This document shows, in pieces, positions 13,243 through 21,982 of a stretch of 64,000 bases of DNA. The DNA lies in the IMG/VR virus record IMGVR_UViG_3300044568_005111, positions 39,436 to 103,435 of that record. One strand, given 5' to 3'. The notes beneath the pieces were generated by a model that was not told where the DNA came from, ran no database searches, and saw nothing but the letters and a program-made list of their open reading frames with translations. Each line of letters begins with the position of its first letter. The first letter of the stretch is position 1. The DNA comes from a virus. The position numbers and the translations under genes are program-made.

Positions 13243-15321
13243 TTATTTTTTTACACTCTTTATTGCTCGTTTGTATATTGCAAGGTATGTATTAAAATAT
13301 ACTGTTGCTGGGTTGTCGCTACCTATTACATATTTTAGTTCAACTGCAGCTAATGAATCAATTAACCCATTAGCCTTAATGACTGCAAATACTTTACTCC
13401 ATTCTTCTGAATCAAGATCGTCTCTAAGCCAATAACTTAAAGCTATGTCCTGATTTGCAGAGTCTTTCTTAAATGCTGTATGCAAGGCAACAAGATCGGC
13501 TTTTGTCTTTATTTTCTTGTATACACGAACGATTTCAGTAATAACTGTACCTGCGTCATCCATTGCAAGAATTAAATTATGTGCTAGACCAGCCATTGCG
13601 TCCTTACTGATAGTTCCGCCAGCTGAACTAGAAGAAGTTACTCCGCCAATACCATATGTATCAATTAATGGTTTCGGATCATTTACTTTTTCCCAAGCTC
13701 CAACTCCATTTAAACTGACGTTCCATACTTTATTGACTACTTTATATAGGTGCTTGTCTGCTCTAGATGGAACACCACCAGTATTTACGATTTTAATAAA
13801 ATGACCATCAGCAGATGGTGCTTTTTCAATTAATGTTTTTATTGAAGACGGATTAAGAAGTATCGTTAGAGGTCCTTTATCTTTTTTAGAATACCATACT
13901 TTATCTTTTACGAAATAACTATAATCGTTCTTTCCTTGTAAAAAGTAAGCGTTTGAATCTACTTTATTACTATTATTATTTTGAGTATTTAGGTTACGTG
14001 TTGAAGTAGTAGTCGATTTGCTCGGAGCAACTGTCTCTGCGTTTGCAAAATTAAATTCAGATTCAATGATTAGACTCATTCCATCTAATCCAATATAGTT
14101 AGAAACTGACTCATTAACTTTTTGAACCATGTTAACAAATTCAGGTTCAATAACTGAACCATTATTATTAGGATATTTTGGATTCTCTGCAATAATTTTT
14201 AAAAGTTTAACCAGTGCACTAGTTAATGAGCCATAATTTCCAAGGTAACCCTTTGCCCCAGCTTTCTTAAACGCTTGATACGTTGAATGGTTTGCAAGGT
14301 GTCTTGCAAATTTCTTAGCTAATAAATCTTGGAATTTCTTTAATTCTGGATTATTTTGCATACCTTCAATAAATCCAGTAGCCGGAACTTTAATATCTCC
14401 GGTATTTGCTTGTGAACTATTTGCAATACCTAAGAATTCGCCTACATCAAATCCTCTAATTACATCTGACTCTGACTCTACAATTCGAGTAGCAGAAAGA
14501 TCTAAATAAAATTCTTTAGATTCTGCAGTATACGAGATCATATCAACTAGTTTTTGAGTAATCTCGTCGGCTTCAATTTCTCCAGCAAATTCACTATCTG
14601 GAATAGCGAATCCTGCATTTATAGCTTTAATAAATAGCTGTGATGATTGTCCTAATTTCTTAGCACCAGCTTCTGCTCTTACGTTAGCCATAATAGGGGC
14701 AGCCTTTGCTCTAGGCTCAGTTAATATTTTATTGTATGCAAGAATAACAAAACTAATTAATTTAGGATCAGTTGAGTCCATCATTGCAGCAATAGGATAA
14801 GGTAATTTAAAACCAGTAGTACTAGTATTAGATCCTTTTGTTTGACCAGATACAATATTTGAAATTGCTTTAGTATTTAATATTGCTCCGCCTAGTGCTT
14901 GAGCTAATTCGGTTGAGCTAACAAATCTAACTTGTGAATTAATTCCAGGCTGCGTTGGGTCCTGCATCTTAAGAGCATTCTTATTATAGATCTTAAAGAT
15001 AACTACCTGTTTTCTATCATTGTCTTTACCTACTTCGTATACAACAACATTATTTGTGAGATCTTTTAATGCAGAATAGTAACTAATTATTTCACCTTGA
15101 CTTTGTATCCAAGCTAGGAGAGCATCGAAGCCATCGATTGTCATTCTACCGTTACCGTCAATAATATCTGCATCATTAACAATCTTTAGCTTTAACGTGC
15201 TTTTATCAATAGGTATCGCAACGATCTTATTATTTTTATCTCCACTTTCTCTTTCTCTTCCTGGAAGGTCAGCTTCATTTATTTTCTTCCAGTCTCCGAA
15301 TTTTTGAATGATATGGCTCAT
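13243..15321 (-). CDS. Large capsid-targeted protein (692 aa)
   Basis: Begins IIQKFGDWKKINE|ADL, a capsid-targeting motif, followed by a charged linker and a mostly helical body. A Thr/Ser/Asn-rich linker at about residues 429-455 separates N-terminal and C-terminal parts. No enzymatic motif is recognised. First gene of a late minus-strand operon; a strong late promoter lies at 15338-15352. The size is unusual for a packaged internal protein, so it could be an injected multi-domain effector or an internal core component. Confidence 0.75.
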   Translation of the reverse strand: MSHIIQKFGDWKKINEADLPGRERESGDKNNKIVAIPIDKSTLKLKIVNDADIIDGNGRMTIDGFDALLAWIQSQGEIISYYSALKDLTNNVVVYEVGKDNDRKQVVIFKIYNKNALKMQDPTQPGINSQVRFVSSTELAQALGGAILNTKAISNIVSGQTKGSNTSTTGFKLPYPIAAMMDSTDPKLISFVILAYNKILTEPRAKAAPIMANVRAEAGAKKLGQSSQLFIKAINAGFAIPDSEFAGEIEADEITQKLVDMISYTAESKEFYLDLSATRIVESESDVIRGFDVGEFLGIANSSQANTGDIKVPATGFIEGMQNNPELKKFQDLLAKKFARHLANHSTYQAFKKAGAKGYLGNYGSLTSALVKLLKIIAENPKYPNNNGSVIEPEFVNMVQKVNESVSNYIGLDGMSLIIESEFNFANAETVAPSKSTTTSTRNLNTQNNNSNKVDSNAYFLQGKNDYSYFVKDKVWYSKKDKGPLTILLNPSSIKTLIEKAPSADGHFIKIVNTGGVPSRADKHLYKVVNKVWNVSLNGVGAWEKVNDPKPLIDTYGIGGVTSSSSAGGTISKDAMAGLAHNLILAMDDAGTVITEIVRVYKKIKTKADLVALHTAFKKDSANQDIALSYWLRDDLDSEEWSKVFAVIKANGLIDSLAAVELKYVIGSDNPATVYFNTYLAIYKRAIKSVKK

Positions 15322-15337
15322 AGTTATGGGCTTATTA

Positions 15338-15352
15338 TTTTTATTATTTATC
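15338..15352 (-). promoter_or_regulatory. Late promoter motif
   Basis: GATAAATAATAAAAA on the minus strand, upstream of the 692-aa gene. Confidence 0.65.
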
Positions 15353-15691
15353 TGAGTTACCCTCTTCAGTTTGATGTAATTCTTCCCAATATTTATCGGA
15401 TTCTTCCTGTAGAGTTAGCTTTTCCTCATCTGTCAATGGACGTGATTCTTTTTCCCAAATCGATGCTACCATTTCTTGTAGATGATGTGGTAAAAAGTGC
15501 CATGCCATGACGTCTAGTCCATTCTGGTCTAACATGGATTCTAAATATATTCCGGTGTCACAAAACTCCCTTAGTGTCTTGCAAGTATCTCTTCTTACAT
15601 GCTGAGTAAGAATAGTAAATCGTGAATTGTCGTGAATCGAGACTTCCCATTTTTCAAGAAAATCTAGTCTTTTTGAGTCTGTAATTTGCAT
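15344..15691 (-). CDS. Acidic hypothetical protein (115 aa)
   Basis: No family is recognised. It has a Cys in THVRRDTCK, a helical Glu-rich C-terminus (EEKLTLQEESDKYWEEL) and no capsid-targeting start, unlike its downstream neighbours. Its 3' end contains the late promoter of the next operon. It is divergent from the sigma factor gene at 15793, with about 100 nt of AT-rich sequence between them. Confidence 0.65.
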   Translation of the reverse strand: MQITDSKRLDFLEKWEVSIHDNSRFTILTQHVRRDTCKTLREFCDTGIYLESMLDQNGLDVMAWHFLPHHLQEMVASIWEKESRPLTDEEKLTLQEESDKYWEELHQTEEGNSDK

Positions 15692-15792
15692 ATTTTTCTT
15701 TAATTTATTTAAACTCTTAATTTTTTTTTAGTTCTTTAATCAAACTAACAACGTTTAATTATTTAAAAAAGTAAACATTAATTTAAGAAATT

Positions 15793-16677
15793 GTGAGACA
15801 ATTAAAAATTACACCAAACAACTTGACCGGCCGAACTGATAATATCTCAAGATATTTCACAGACGTTTCAAGCTGCACAATGCTTGGTCCAGAAGAAGAA
15901 TTTAGTATTGGACTACGAGCTCAACAGGGTGATGAAGAAGCCATTGAAAAATTAATTTCATCAAACTTAAGATTTGTAGTTTCTGTGGCAAAGCAGTATG
16001 CATCATCTGGTGTCCTATTAGAAGACCTAATCTGTCAGGGAAATATTGGTTTGTGTGACGCAGCTAGAATGTTTGACCCGACTCGAGGATTCAAGTTTAT
16101 TTCATTTGCCGTATGGCATATCAGAAAAGAGATCTTGTCCTACCTAAATTCAGATCACCGAACGGTTAGGATTCCTCAAAATGTACTAAATGATTTAACT
16201 AAGGTTAGACGAGCGGATGAGGTTATTCTTCAGGAAGAGGGCCGATATGGCACAGCTGATGAATTGCAAGAAACTATTTCTAAGACGGGAAAAGATTTTA
16301 CAGTCGATCATATTAAAAGGATTACTAATGCAGACACTCGATCAGTTCCACTAGAATCTGATAAACCGGATGAATATAGCGGACCGCTAGATTGGTTAAG
16401 TAGTGGAAGCACCGCTACTCAATTTACGGATGAATCTGACATGAGTGAGATGGCAAAAATTGTCCTTGCTAAATTAACAAATATTCAAAAGGATATTGTT
16501 ACTCGAAGACTTGGAATAGATGGCTGTGAACCTGAAACCTTTTCAACGATTGCAGGTAGATATGAAAGAACTCCTGAATGGGCACGAGCAATCTATGTTA
16601 AATCAATTAGAGGTATGCGAAGTAGACTAAACAGATCTCACATCACTCGAGATAGAGTAATAAATTGCGAGATTTAA
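15793..16677 (+). CDS. Phage sigma-70 family factor (first)
   Basis: 294 residues with GTG start. Begins MRQLKIT, like Bacteroidota RpoD. Region 2 is complete (NLRFVVSVAKQYASSG, LEDLICQGNIGL, FISFAVWHIRKEIL), then a region 3 and a region 4 helix-turn-helix (FSTIAGRYERTPEWARAIYVKSI). Sigma region 1.1 is absent. It directs host RNA polymerase to a subset of promoters. It is the only plus-strand gene in a late minus-strand block, and late (ATAAATA) promoters flank it, so it may be the late sigma factor; that assignment is inference. It acquired host-like sequence, or descends from a host rpoD. Confidence 0.9.
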   Translation: MRQLKITPNNLTGRTDNISRYFTDVSSCTMLGPEEEFSIGLRAQQGDEEAIEKLISSNLRFVVSVAKQYASSGVLLEDLICQGNIGLCDAARMFDPTRGFKFISFAVWHIRKEILSYLNSDHRTVRIPQNVLNDLTKVRRADEVILQEEGRYGTADELQETISKTGKDFTVDHIKRITNADTRSVPLESDKPDEYSGPLDWLSSGSTATQFTDESDMSEMAKIVLAKLTNIQKDIVTRRLGIDGCEPETFSTIAGRYERTPEWARAIYVKSIRGMRSRLNRSHITRDRVINCEI

Positions 16678-17243
16678 TCCTGATCAAAGTATCCCTTACG
16701 AGTCTTATGTTTAACTGAGAATTCTGGATCTTCTAAATCGACATGATCAAGTATCCATCGCATAGCAACTCGATAAAATTGATCTTCTGGTGTAGAACGA
16801 AGGTCTATAATTCTAATATCCATTGATCCATATCCATATGGCCTTCTACCTCGTACTCCAGTCCATATTCCTTTTGGAGTCATTCGACGAATCACCTTTG
16901 GTCCAGGAAAAAGACCAATTGCATATTTATCATGTGGACGATATCCAGGAAAACCGAAAAGTATTGATCCATTTAATAATTGAGTCTTAGAAGAGACTAA
17001 TTCAAGTCCATGGGATTGAAGTTCAGCATATTCTGGACTGCTTACGATAGCTTGAATCTCCGGAACGTTGTCTATAATTGAAGGGACTCCTCTCTTTCTT
17101 AGAAAAGCCGTGATTTCACGGTCATCGATCATTCCAAGATAAACAAGTTGGCGCAAATCTTCTATTTTTTGGTTTATGTCCTCTTCTGACTCGTTTTCAA
17201 ATACTCTTGACCACTTTCCAAAACCTGTTACAAAATTCTCCAT
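16674..17243 (-). CDS. Capsid-targeted protein with LGMI module (189 aa)
   Basis: The N-terminus VTGFGKWSRVFE|NES is a variant capsid-targeting motif. It is followed by IEDLRQLVYLGMIDDREI, a short helical module found in at least five other late proteins here. The C-terminal domain is rich in Arg, Gly and Tyr (GVRGRRPYGYGS) and has no recognised family. Late promoter at 17252. Its 3' end overlaps the sigma gene by 4 nt, tail to tail. Confidence 0.75.
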   Translation of the reverse strand: MENFVTGFGKWSRVFENESEEDINQKIEDLRQLVYLGMIDDREITAFLRKRGVPSIIDNVPEIQAIVSSPEYAELQSHGLELVSSKTQLLNGSILFGFPGYRPHDKYAIGLFPGPKVIRRMTPKGIWTGVRGRRPYGYGSMDIRIIDLRSTPEDQFYRVAMRWILDHVDLEDPEFSVKHKTRKGYFDQD

Positions 17244-17251
17244 CGCGGTAG

Positions 17252-17267
17252 TTTTTATTATTTATTC
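17252..17267 (-). promoter_or_regulatory. Late promoter motif
   Basis: GAATAAATAATAAAAA on the minus strand. Confidence 0.55.
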
Positions 17268-17269
17268 AA

Positions 17270-17297
17270 AAAGAAAGCCCGAACTCTCGCTCGGGCC
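17270..17297 (-). terminator. Minus-strand intrinsic terminator
   Basis: GCCCGA/TCGGGC around an 8-nt loop, followed on the minus strand by TTTCTTTTT. It ends the 18896-17328 operon. Confidence 0.7.
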
Positions 17298-17327
17298 AAC
17301 CGTAAATCGCCTAGGGTAGCAGACGAT

Positions 17328-17726
17328 TTATAATAATCCTAATTCTTTAAGTAGATCATCAGCACTTCTTTCTTGACGAGTTTCATCATTTGAAAGTTGC
17401 TTATACCTCTTAATTTGCATAATATCATTTTTAGTAAGCTCCCTATTATCCATATTAAGTATAGGATAAATTGATCTAAAATATTTAGCCCATATCATTT
17501 TCATCTTTTTAAAGATTAAACCCTTTAGTGTAGAGTTATCATAAAGATCCATCATGCCATGAAACCAAATCATTAGGTCAGCAGTCTTAAGTTGACCTTG
17601 GGAAGCAGCCTCCTCAAATTCTCTATTTAGGGTGTCAGCGCGATCAGTGATTTGCTGTTCATCCTCATTATTCTCATTTAGTCTAACCCAGTTTCTAAAT
17701 GTTGTTACATACATATGTTGAGCCAT
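17328..17726 (-). CDS. Capsid-targeted protein (132 aa)
   Basis: Starts MAQHMYVTTFRNWVRLNE|NNE, a capsid-targeting motif. The body is helical with a Met/Trp-rich middle (LMIWFHGMMDLYDN) and a basic C-terminal half. No recognised family. AAATAAATAAAAATA just upstream is a probable late promoter. Last gene before the terminator at 17270. Confidence 0.72.
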   Translation of the reverse strand: MAQHMYVTTFRNWVRLNENNEDEQQITDRADTLNREFEEAASQGQLKTADLMIWFHGMMDLYDNSTLKGLIFKKMKMIWAKYFRSIYPILNMDNRELTKNDIMQIKRYKQLSNDETRQERSADDLLKELGLL

Positions 17727-17740
17727 CAGTATCCTAATTT

Positions 17741-17755
17741 TATTTTTATTTATTT
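17741..17755 (-). promoter_or_regulatory. Late promoter-like motif
   Basis: AAATAAATAAAAATA on the minus strand, 15 nt before the ATG of the 132-aa gene. Confidence 0.45.
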
Positions 17756-18108
17756 GCGTAACGTATTAGTAATTCGCCAATCACCTCAATCTTGCCAACA
17801 AGCCTTTGAAACTCGACCTGTTCCAACTTAATCTTACTAGAAGTTCCGCGAGCAAGTTCTTTTACGAGTGAACTTAATTCAGATTGTAGAGATTTAGTAT
17901 CTATCTTGCCAGAGGCTGCCCTCTTGTAATACGGAAGTTTTACAACAAAGTGTTGATACGTAAGTAGAGCAGATCCGCCTTTCTCCTTAGCTGCATTTGA
18001 AATTTTAGTTGCTCCTTCTAGACGAGCTTTTGAAAACTCCTCAAAGGTTAGGTCTTGTGTTTTAGCTTCATTAATGAATAGTGAATACGCTTTAATTAGG
18101 TCTTCCAT
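17746..18108 (-). CDS. Capsid-targeted protein (120 aa)
   Basis: Starts with LIKAYSLFINE|AKT, a near-canonical capsid-targeting motif. The mature part is a basic helical protein, rich in Lys and Ser, that could bind DNA inside the head. No recognised family. Co-oriented with, and close to, neighbouring late genes. Confidence 0.75.
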   Translation of the reverse strand: MEDLIKAYSLFINEAKTQDLTFEEFSKARLEGATKISNAAKEKGGSALLTYQHFVVKLPYYKRAASGKIDTKSLQSELSSLVKELARGTSSKIKLEQVEFQRLVGKIEVIGELLIRYANK

Positions 18109-18122
18109 TGATACAAATTATT

Positions 18123-18320
18123 TTAACTTCCTAGGAATTGGATATTTTCAGGTCGCCATTCAACTACTCCATTTGCCTCGTAAGGGAATGAACCCATGGT
18201 TGCTTTAGCTAACTTATCTAGAGGATCCTCGATCTTAGGAGTAGGCAGGGGCCCATATTGAACTTCACTTTTAGGTGAATCAATATTCTTAATTATCTTA
18301 CCGTTGAATAGTCCGTCCAT
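18123..18320 (-). CDS. Small hypothetical protein (65 aa)
   Basis: No capsid-targeting motif and no recognised family. Proline-rich (YGPLPTPKIEDPLDKL) with the end VVEWRPENIQFLGS. It sits 3 nt downstream of the 190-aa gene in the same operon, so it is probably a small virion or assembly protein. Confidence 0.6.
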   Translation of the reverse strand: MDGLFNGKIIKNIDSPKSEVQYGPLPTPKIEDPLDKLAKATMGSFPYEANGVVEWRPENIQFLGS

Positions 18321-18323
18321 TTT

Positions 18324-18896
18324 CTAATTGTCATTATTTGTCAAGTCACTAACTAGCTCTTGGATAGATTCAGTAATATACCCATTGGATATTTCTATGT
18401 GGCCTAGTACTTCATTTGGGTTAAGTTGCCTCATAATAGGTTCTTTATAATAGTCAAGAATATCTCTATTTCTCGTGGTACCGTCTGACTCTTCCCAAGT
18501 GAGTCTCTGTTCAGGGCCTAGGTCTGGATAGAACATACTCACATCAATCGTGCCATTTAGATATACTTGCCACATAAGTTCAACATTAAATGATTGTGTT
18601 ATATAATCATCAAACGCTTCCTCCTCATTGGGTGAGTCAAATACATATTGAAAGTCTAGTGCTTCATCCTTGACCCATTCTTCAATCTCCTCTTCCAGCT
18701 CTAAATCAAGTAGTGAGATTTCTGACTTACTTAATTTTGTGAGTTTTCCGAGAGATGCCTGAATCTTAATACGATCACGTATCAAATCCTCTGCACTAAT
18801 CATACCAATATCATATAAGTGTTCAATATCTGCAAGTTGACTCTCCCCAGAATATTCAGAGTTTTCATTAATCCATTGAGTAAAGTTTAGTATCAC
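18324..18896 (-). CDS. Capsid-targeted protein with LGMI module (190 aa)
   Basis: Starts MILNFTQWINE|NSE (capsid-targeting motif), then ADIEHLYDIGMISAEDL, the shared helical module. The rest is strongly acidic (EEEIEEWVKDEALDF) with beta-rich segments. No enzymatic motif. 16 nt downstream of the CHAP gene in the same late operon. Confidence 0.75.
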   Translation of the reverse strand: MILNFTQWINENSEYSGESQLADIEHLYDIGMISAEDLIRDRIKIQASLGKLTKLSKSEISLLDLELEEEIEEWVKDEALDFQYVFDSPNEEEAFDDYITQSFNVELMWQVYLNGTIDVSMFYPDLGPEQRLTWEESDGTTRNRDILDYYKEPIMRQLNPNEVLGHIEISNGYITESIQELVSDLTNNDN

Positions 18897-18912
18897 TAGA
18901 TAAATCGTCTTT

Positions 18913-19518
18913 TTATACTTCTTTTCCTCCTCCTAGAGTGGGAGCACTAGTTGATGTCATACTGCTTGCGAGTGAAGCAATACCATTTGAGAGTTCAGGA
19001 TTTTTAAAGTGATCTACGAAACCTAACATATTGGCAATCTTGTAACGATTTAGTTTTACCTGATCTGATGAGTTACCGTCGACCGAGACAAAGGAGTCTC
19101 CCTCAACCTTAACTACAATACCGGTGTGTCCACCGCCAATACGCGACTTGATAAAGATTTGTCCAGGTTTTACTAGTGAAGGGTCAGCCATTGCTGCTTT
19201 AGCATCGATACAACTATCTGGACTCTTCTTTTTGGATTCATTCCAAAAGTTAAGTACTGCTCCTGTCTTATATAGTGGAGTTGCAAGCCCCTTACCTTTA
19301 CAAAATTCTTCAAATATCGCATAGACAAATGCCATACACCAAGGATTACCAGTTCCGAGTCCAATTGACTTAAGAAAACCTTTGACCATCTCACCAGCGT
19401 TATTACCCTCTTCCCGCTTACCAACATACTTTTTAAGTATGCCGACTAGATTACCAGCATCTGCTGGACCGACTGCAATCGTGTCTTCATTGATAAATTC
19501 GCGAAATGATTTTAGCAT
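18913..19518 (-). CDS. Capsid-targeted CHAP-type peptidoglycan hydrolase
   Basis: 201 residues. MLKSFREFINE|DT is a capsid-targeting motif. The body is a CHAP/NlpC-like cysteine hydrolase: catalytic Cys61 in NPWCMAFV, His131 in GGGHTGIV, and Asp147/Asn149 in SVDGNSS. Such enzymes cleave peptidoglycan peptides or the amide bond to the glycan. With no signal peptide but a packaging signal, it is probably carried in the virion and used at entry, unlike the GH19 endolysin at 10872. Late promoter at 19531. The domain call is firm; packaging is inferred. Confidence 0.85.
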   Translation of the reverse strand: MLKSFREFINEDTIAVGPADAGNLVGILKKYVGKREEGNNAGEMVKGFLKSIGLGTGNPWCMAFVYAIFEEFCKGKGLATPLYKTGAVLNFWNESKKKSPDSCIDAKAAMADPSLVKPGQIFIKSRIGGGHTGIVVKVEGDSFVSVDGNSSDQVKLNRYKIANMLGFVDHFKNPELSNGIASLASSMTSTSAPTLGGGKEV

Positions 19519-19530
19519 CAGGGTTGGGTA

Positions 19531-19547
19531 ATTTTTATTATTTATTT
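19531..19547 (-). promoter_or_regulatory. Late promoter motif
   Basis: AAATAAATAATAAAAAT on the minus strand before the CHAP gene. Confidence 0.55.
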
Positions 19548-20162
19548 CTGAAAATGCTTGGCTATTCGATTGCTTAGTCGAACTCTAGGATCTTCCGGAT
19601 CTCTTGATAACACCGCGTATGGTAACATAAAACCAAAACTAAGTAGTATTCTCCTTGACCTAAATGGAGCTGGCGTCCAGTGTTTGTAGAGGCTGGCCTC
19701 AAAACAATACATGTCAGACTGATTGATAGTTAAAGTGTCGGGGTCAATACAAAAATCATAGGGTTCTGCAAGCACACTGATATTACACTTATAGTTGATA
19801 TGACCCTCTACTGCAGCATCATAGTGTTTCTGTACCTCTCCTCCGGTAGACATGTCAATCACTTGTAAAAAACTATTGTCTACTGGTATATTAAGTTGAG
19901 AACTGATCTTTTCCCTAATCGAGTAGATAAATTGAGGTACCTCACTCTGTACTACACTAGATATTGACTGAAACTCGGTGATGTAATTAGTTAGTTCAGT
20001 ATTTGAGAGATCAAACATTGCACTAGTGCCACTTAGAGACTTTGATAATTTATCTAGGTGGTGATTGGGTTTACCTGTACGTGTGACTAGACCCGATGCC
20101 CAATCAACTATTTTAGCGCTCTCCTCCTCATCTATAAAATTTTTAAAGTGCCGGTAACTCAT
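19542..20162 (-). CDS. 2-oxoglutarate/Fe(II) dioxygenase, prolyl-hydroxylase type
   Basis: 206 residues. The double-stranded beta-helix core shows the iron-binding HxD (His113, Asp115 in VQKHYDAA), the distal His161 (LYKHWTP) and the 2-oxoglutarate Arg171 (SRRILLSFGF). The N-terminal FKNFIDEEESAKIV is the usual start of the fold. Such enzymes hydroxylate proteins or nucleic acids. It overlaps the 110-aa gene by 4 nt and lies downstream of an MSFINWG virion protein, an arrangement repeated at 50647-51916. The substrate is unknown; the virion protein is one possibility. Confidence 0.82.
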   Translation of the reverse strand: MSYRHFKNFIDEEESAKIVDWASGLVTRTGKPNHHLDKLSKSLSGTSAMFDLSNTELTNYITEFQSISSVVQSEVPQFIYSIREKISSQLNIPVDNSFLQVIDMSTGGEVQKHYDAAVEGHINYKCNISVLAEPYDFCIDPDTLTINQSDMYCFEASLYKHWTPAPFRSRRILLSFGFMLPYAVLSRDPEDPRVRLSNRIAKHFQK

Positions 20163-20491
20163 TTTCCCCAGCTAGATTTAATTCTCTTTAATCCGTGCTC
20201 TGCTAAGAACTCACTAGGTACCCGATCCTCCCCAATAATAGTATGCATTTGAGAAGCTAGCATGTTTTGGTGCATTGCCTCATTTACGTTAATAAAGCAG
20301 AACCAGTGAGTTGCTGGTAATTCTCCAGTTGAGGAAAGAGGTATTTTTAGGTGATCTAGTGAAATATCTTCACCCTTTTTCTTTTTTAATTCAAGTAACC
20401 CTTCAGTTAATTTAAGTTGCGGTAAAACAGTAGTTGCTCTTTCACGAGCATCGGTGATGTTTGAGTCTTCACATAGTATACATAATCTCAT
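20159..20491 (-). CDS. Hypothetical protein (110 aa)
   Basis: Starts MRLCILCEDSNI with a CxxC pair, and contains THWFCFINVNEAMHQNML. No recognised family. It lies between the MSFINWG gene and the dioxygenase gene and overlaps the latter by 4 nt, so the three are probably one late operon. Confidence 0.68.
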   Translation of the reverse strand: MRLCILCEDSNITDARERATTVLPQLKLTEGLLELKKKKGEDISLDHLKIPLSSTGELPATHWFCFINVNEAMHQNMLASQMHTIIGEDRVPSEFLAEHGLKRIKSSWGK

Positions 20492-20505
20492 ATAATTAAA
20501 TTTTT

Positions 20506-21420
20506 TTAGAAACTGGTGATTGAAAGTATGGCAACATTCTCGGCTGACTCAATAAGTAAATCTTTAACGAAAGTCAAATAATATGGGGTGACAGCTCCGC
20601 CAGTGTCAGTGTCCATTTTAAATAGCCCAATGCTCGAATTATCTTCAGGATCTAACCATGATGCGTCTACATATACTACACCTTTGTGCTCAACTGCTCC
20701 AAATACAGTATCGATTGACTGAATATTTGGTTCGCTTGGTGAAGGCAACAGTACATTACTATAGGTAAACTCGCCAGTCTCAATATTGAATGGGCCAGTA
20801 ATAAATTGTGGTAGCGCATTATCTATTGCAATTGCCCAGGTAGCTCCTTCATACAGGAATAGGTTCCTAAGTAAGTATCCAGTCTCCTCTGGGTCCACTT
20901 CTGAAACTACAGTTGCCGTTGCTTCTGGTAAAAGAGGATCAAGCTCAATTCGAATAATACTACTAATCGCTTTTTTAAAGAAGTTATCCAGGTAGATAAA
21001 GTTTCCTTCCCCTTCATAATAGAGAGAAGAGGCGCCTTTTGCAGCATAGTCTGAAATATCGTTCTCGATAAATTCAAGTTCTCTTGTAGTACGATCAATC
21101 CTTACAAAGGAAACCTCACCTTCAACATCAACAGTCGCATATACTAATCCATCGTCTGTGTTTAGGGTGGCCTGTGTAATATCAGGAAACGGTGCATAAT
21201 TAAAGGACCAGTTTGCCTCGCCTCTACCTAGGCTATATGCAAGACCAGTTGCGGCTACTCCATATAGACCAGCCAATGGATCTAGTCCGCCGGAACCGGC
21301 GGCTGCAGCGGCAGCTACTGCCGCGCTGTATGACATCTGTTCAAACATCATCTGCTCTTCCATCTCTCGACGAATTTTAAGCTGTTCTGGACTCTCTGAG
21401 CCCCAATTGATAAATGACAT
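20506..21420 (-). CDS. MSFINWG virion protein, beta-propeller-like (304 aa)
   Basis: The first 45 residues (MSFINWGSESPEQ, a charged Met-rich helix, then poly-Ala and GSGG) are shared with proteins at 50647, 59144 and 63018. The rest is repetitive beta sequence of about 40-60 residue units (TLNTDDGLVYATVDVEGEVSFV, FIYLDNFF), like a beta-propeller. Late promoter at 21433. The constant start probably anchors the protein to the virion and the variable part faces outward as a fibre, decoration or receptor-binding domain. Confidence 0.75.
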   Translation of the reverse strand: MSFINWGSESPEQLKIRREMEEQMMFEQMSYSAAVAAAAAAGSGGLDPLAGLYGVAATGLAYSLGRGEANWSFNYAPFPDITQATLNTDDGLVYATVDVEGEVSFVRIDRTTRELEFIENDISDYAAKGASSLYYEGEGNFIYLDNFFKKAISSIIRIELDPLLPEATATVVSEVDPEETGYLLRNLFLYEGATWAIAIDNALPQFITGPFNIETGEFTYSNVLLPSPSEPNIQSIDTVFGAVEHKGVVYVDASWLDPEDNSSIGLFKMDTDTGGAVTPYYLTFVKDLLIESAENVAILSITSF

Positions 21421-21432
21421 ACTAAAAAGTTA

Positions 21433-21447
21433 TTTTAATTATTTATC
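21433..21447 (-). promoter_or_regulatory. Late promoter motif
   Basis: GATAAATAATTAAAA on the minus strand, 12 nt from the MSFINWG start. Confidence 0.65.
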
Positions 21448-21448
21448 T

Positions 21449-21976
21449 CTAGTATGAAGTATGTAGAGTTAAGTTAAAAAGATCGTGTATAAATGTCTCC
21501 TCATCATCCGTTGCCTCGTATTTATCAAAAATCACATTAACATCCTTAACTGCTGGATTGAAAGACGTACCATTGACTGTAATGCTTGACCAGTGACCAT
21601 CAACCCAACTGTATTCAAAGATTAGGGTGTCACCAGTTGAAAGTAGTATATTTGCTTGGTAACCATCGTTCCATGCAGTACCGAATACATACAAGGCGAC
21701 TTCTCCTCGAGGACCAGTCCAATTCCTAATCCACTCTCCAACTCGACCATCCACTTCCCAATCACCAGTCTCTTCAATCTCAAAATAATAATCATCAGGT
21801 CGAATCATTGACTCAATTGGGGTGTCAGTCTCTACTGATATCTTAATAATCGCCTCAATTAATTCCTTTTTATCAATTATGCTAAGATCAAATAGGTAAC
21901 GTACATCCTCTAATTTAGAGACGGGTGCAGACTCTGACTCGTGAAGTACTCCTCGATATTTAATGATATGCTTCAT
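21449..21976 (-). CDS. Capsid-targeted-like protein with LGMI-type module (175 aa)
   Basis: The N-terminus KHIIKYRGVLHE|SES is a divergent capsid-targeting motif, then KLEDVRYLFDLSIIDKKEL, the shared module. The C-terminal part is a beta-rich acidic domain with many Trp and Asp. No recognised family. The start is 6 nt downstream of the 113-aa gene. Confidence 0.7.
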   Translation of the reverse strand: MKHIIKYRGVLHESESAPVSKLEDVRYLFDLSIIDKKELIEAIIKISVETDTPIESMIRPDDYYFEIEETGDWEVDGRVGEWIRNWTGPRGEVALYVFGTAWNDGYQANILLSTGDTLIFEYSWVDGHWSSITVNGTSFNPAVKDVNVIFDKYEATDDEETFIHDLFNLTLHTSY

Positions 21977-21982
21977 ATAGAT

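Noticed and set aside
19542-20162. FKNFIDEEES as another capsid-targeting motif
   Set aside because: This string is the normal first helix of the prolyl-hydroxylase-type fold, so the match is likely chance.
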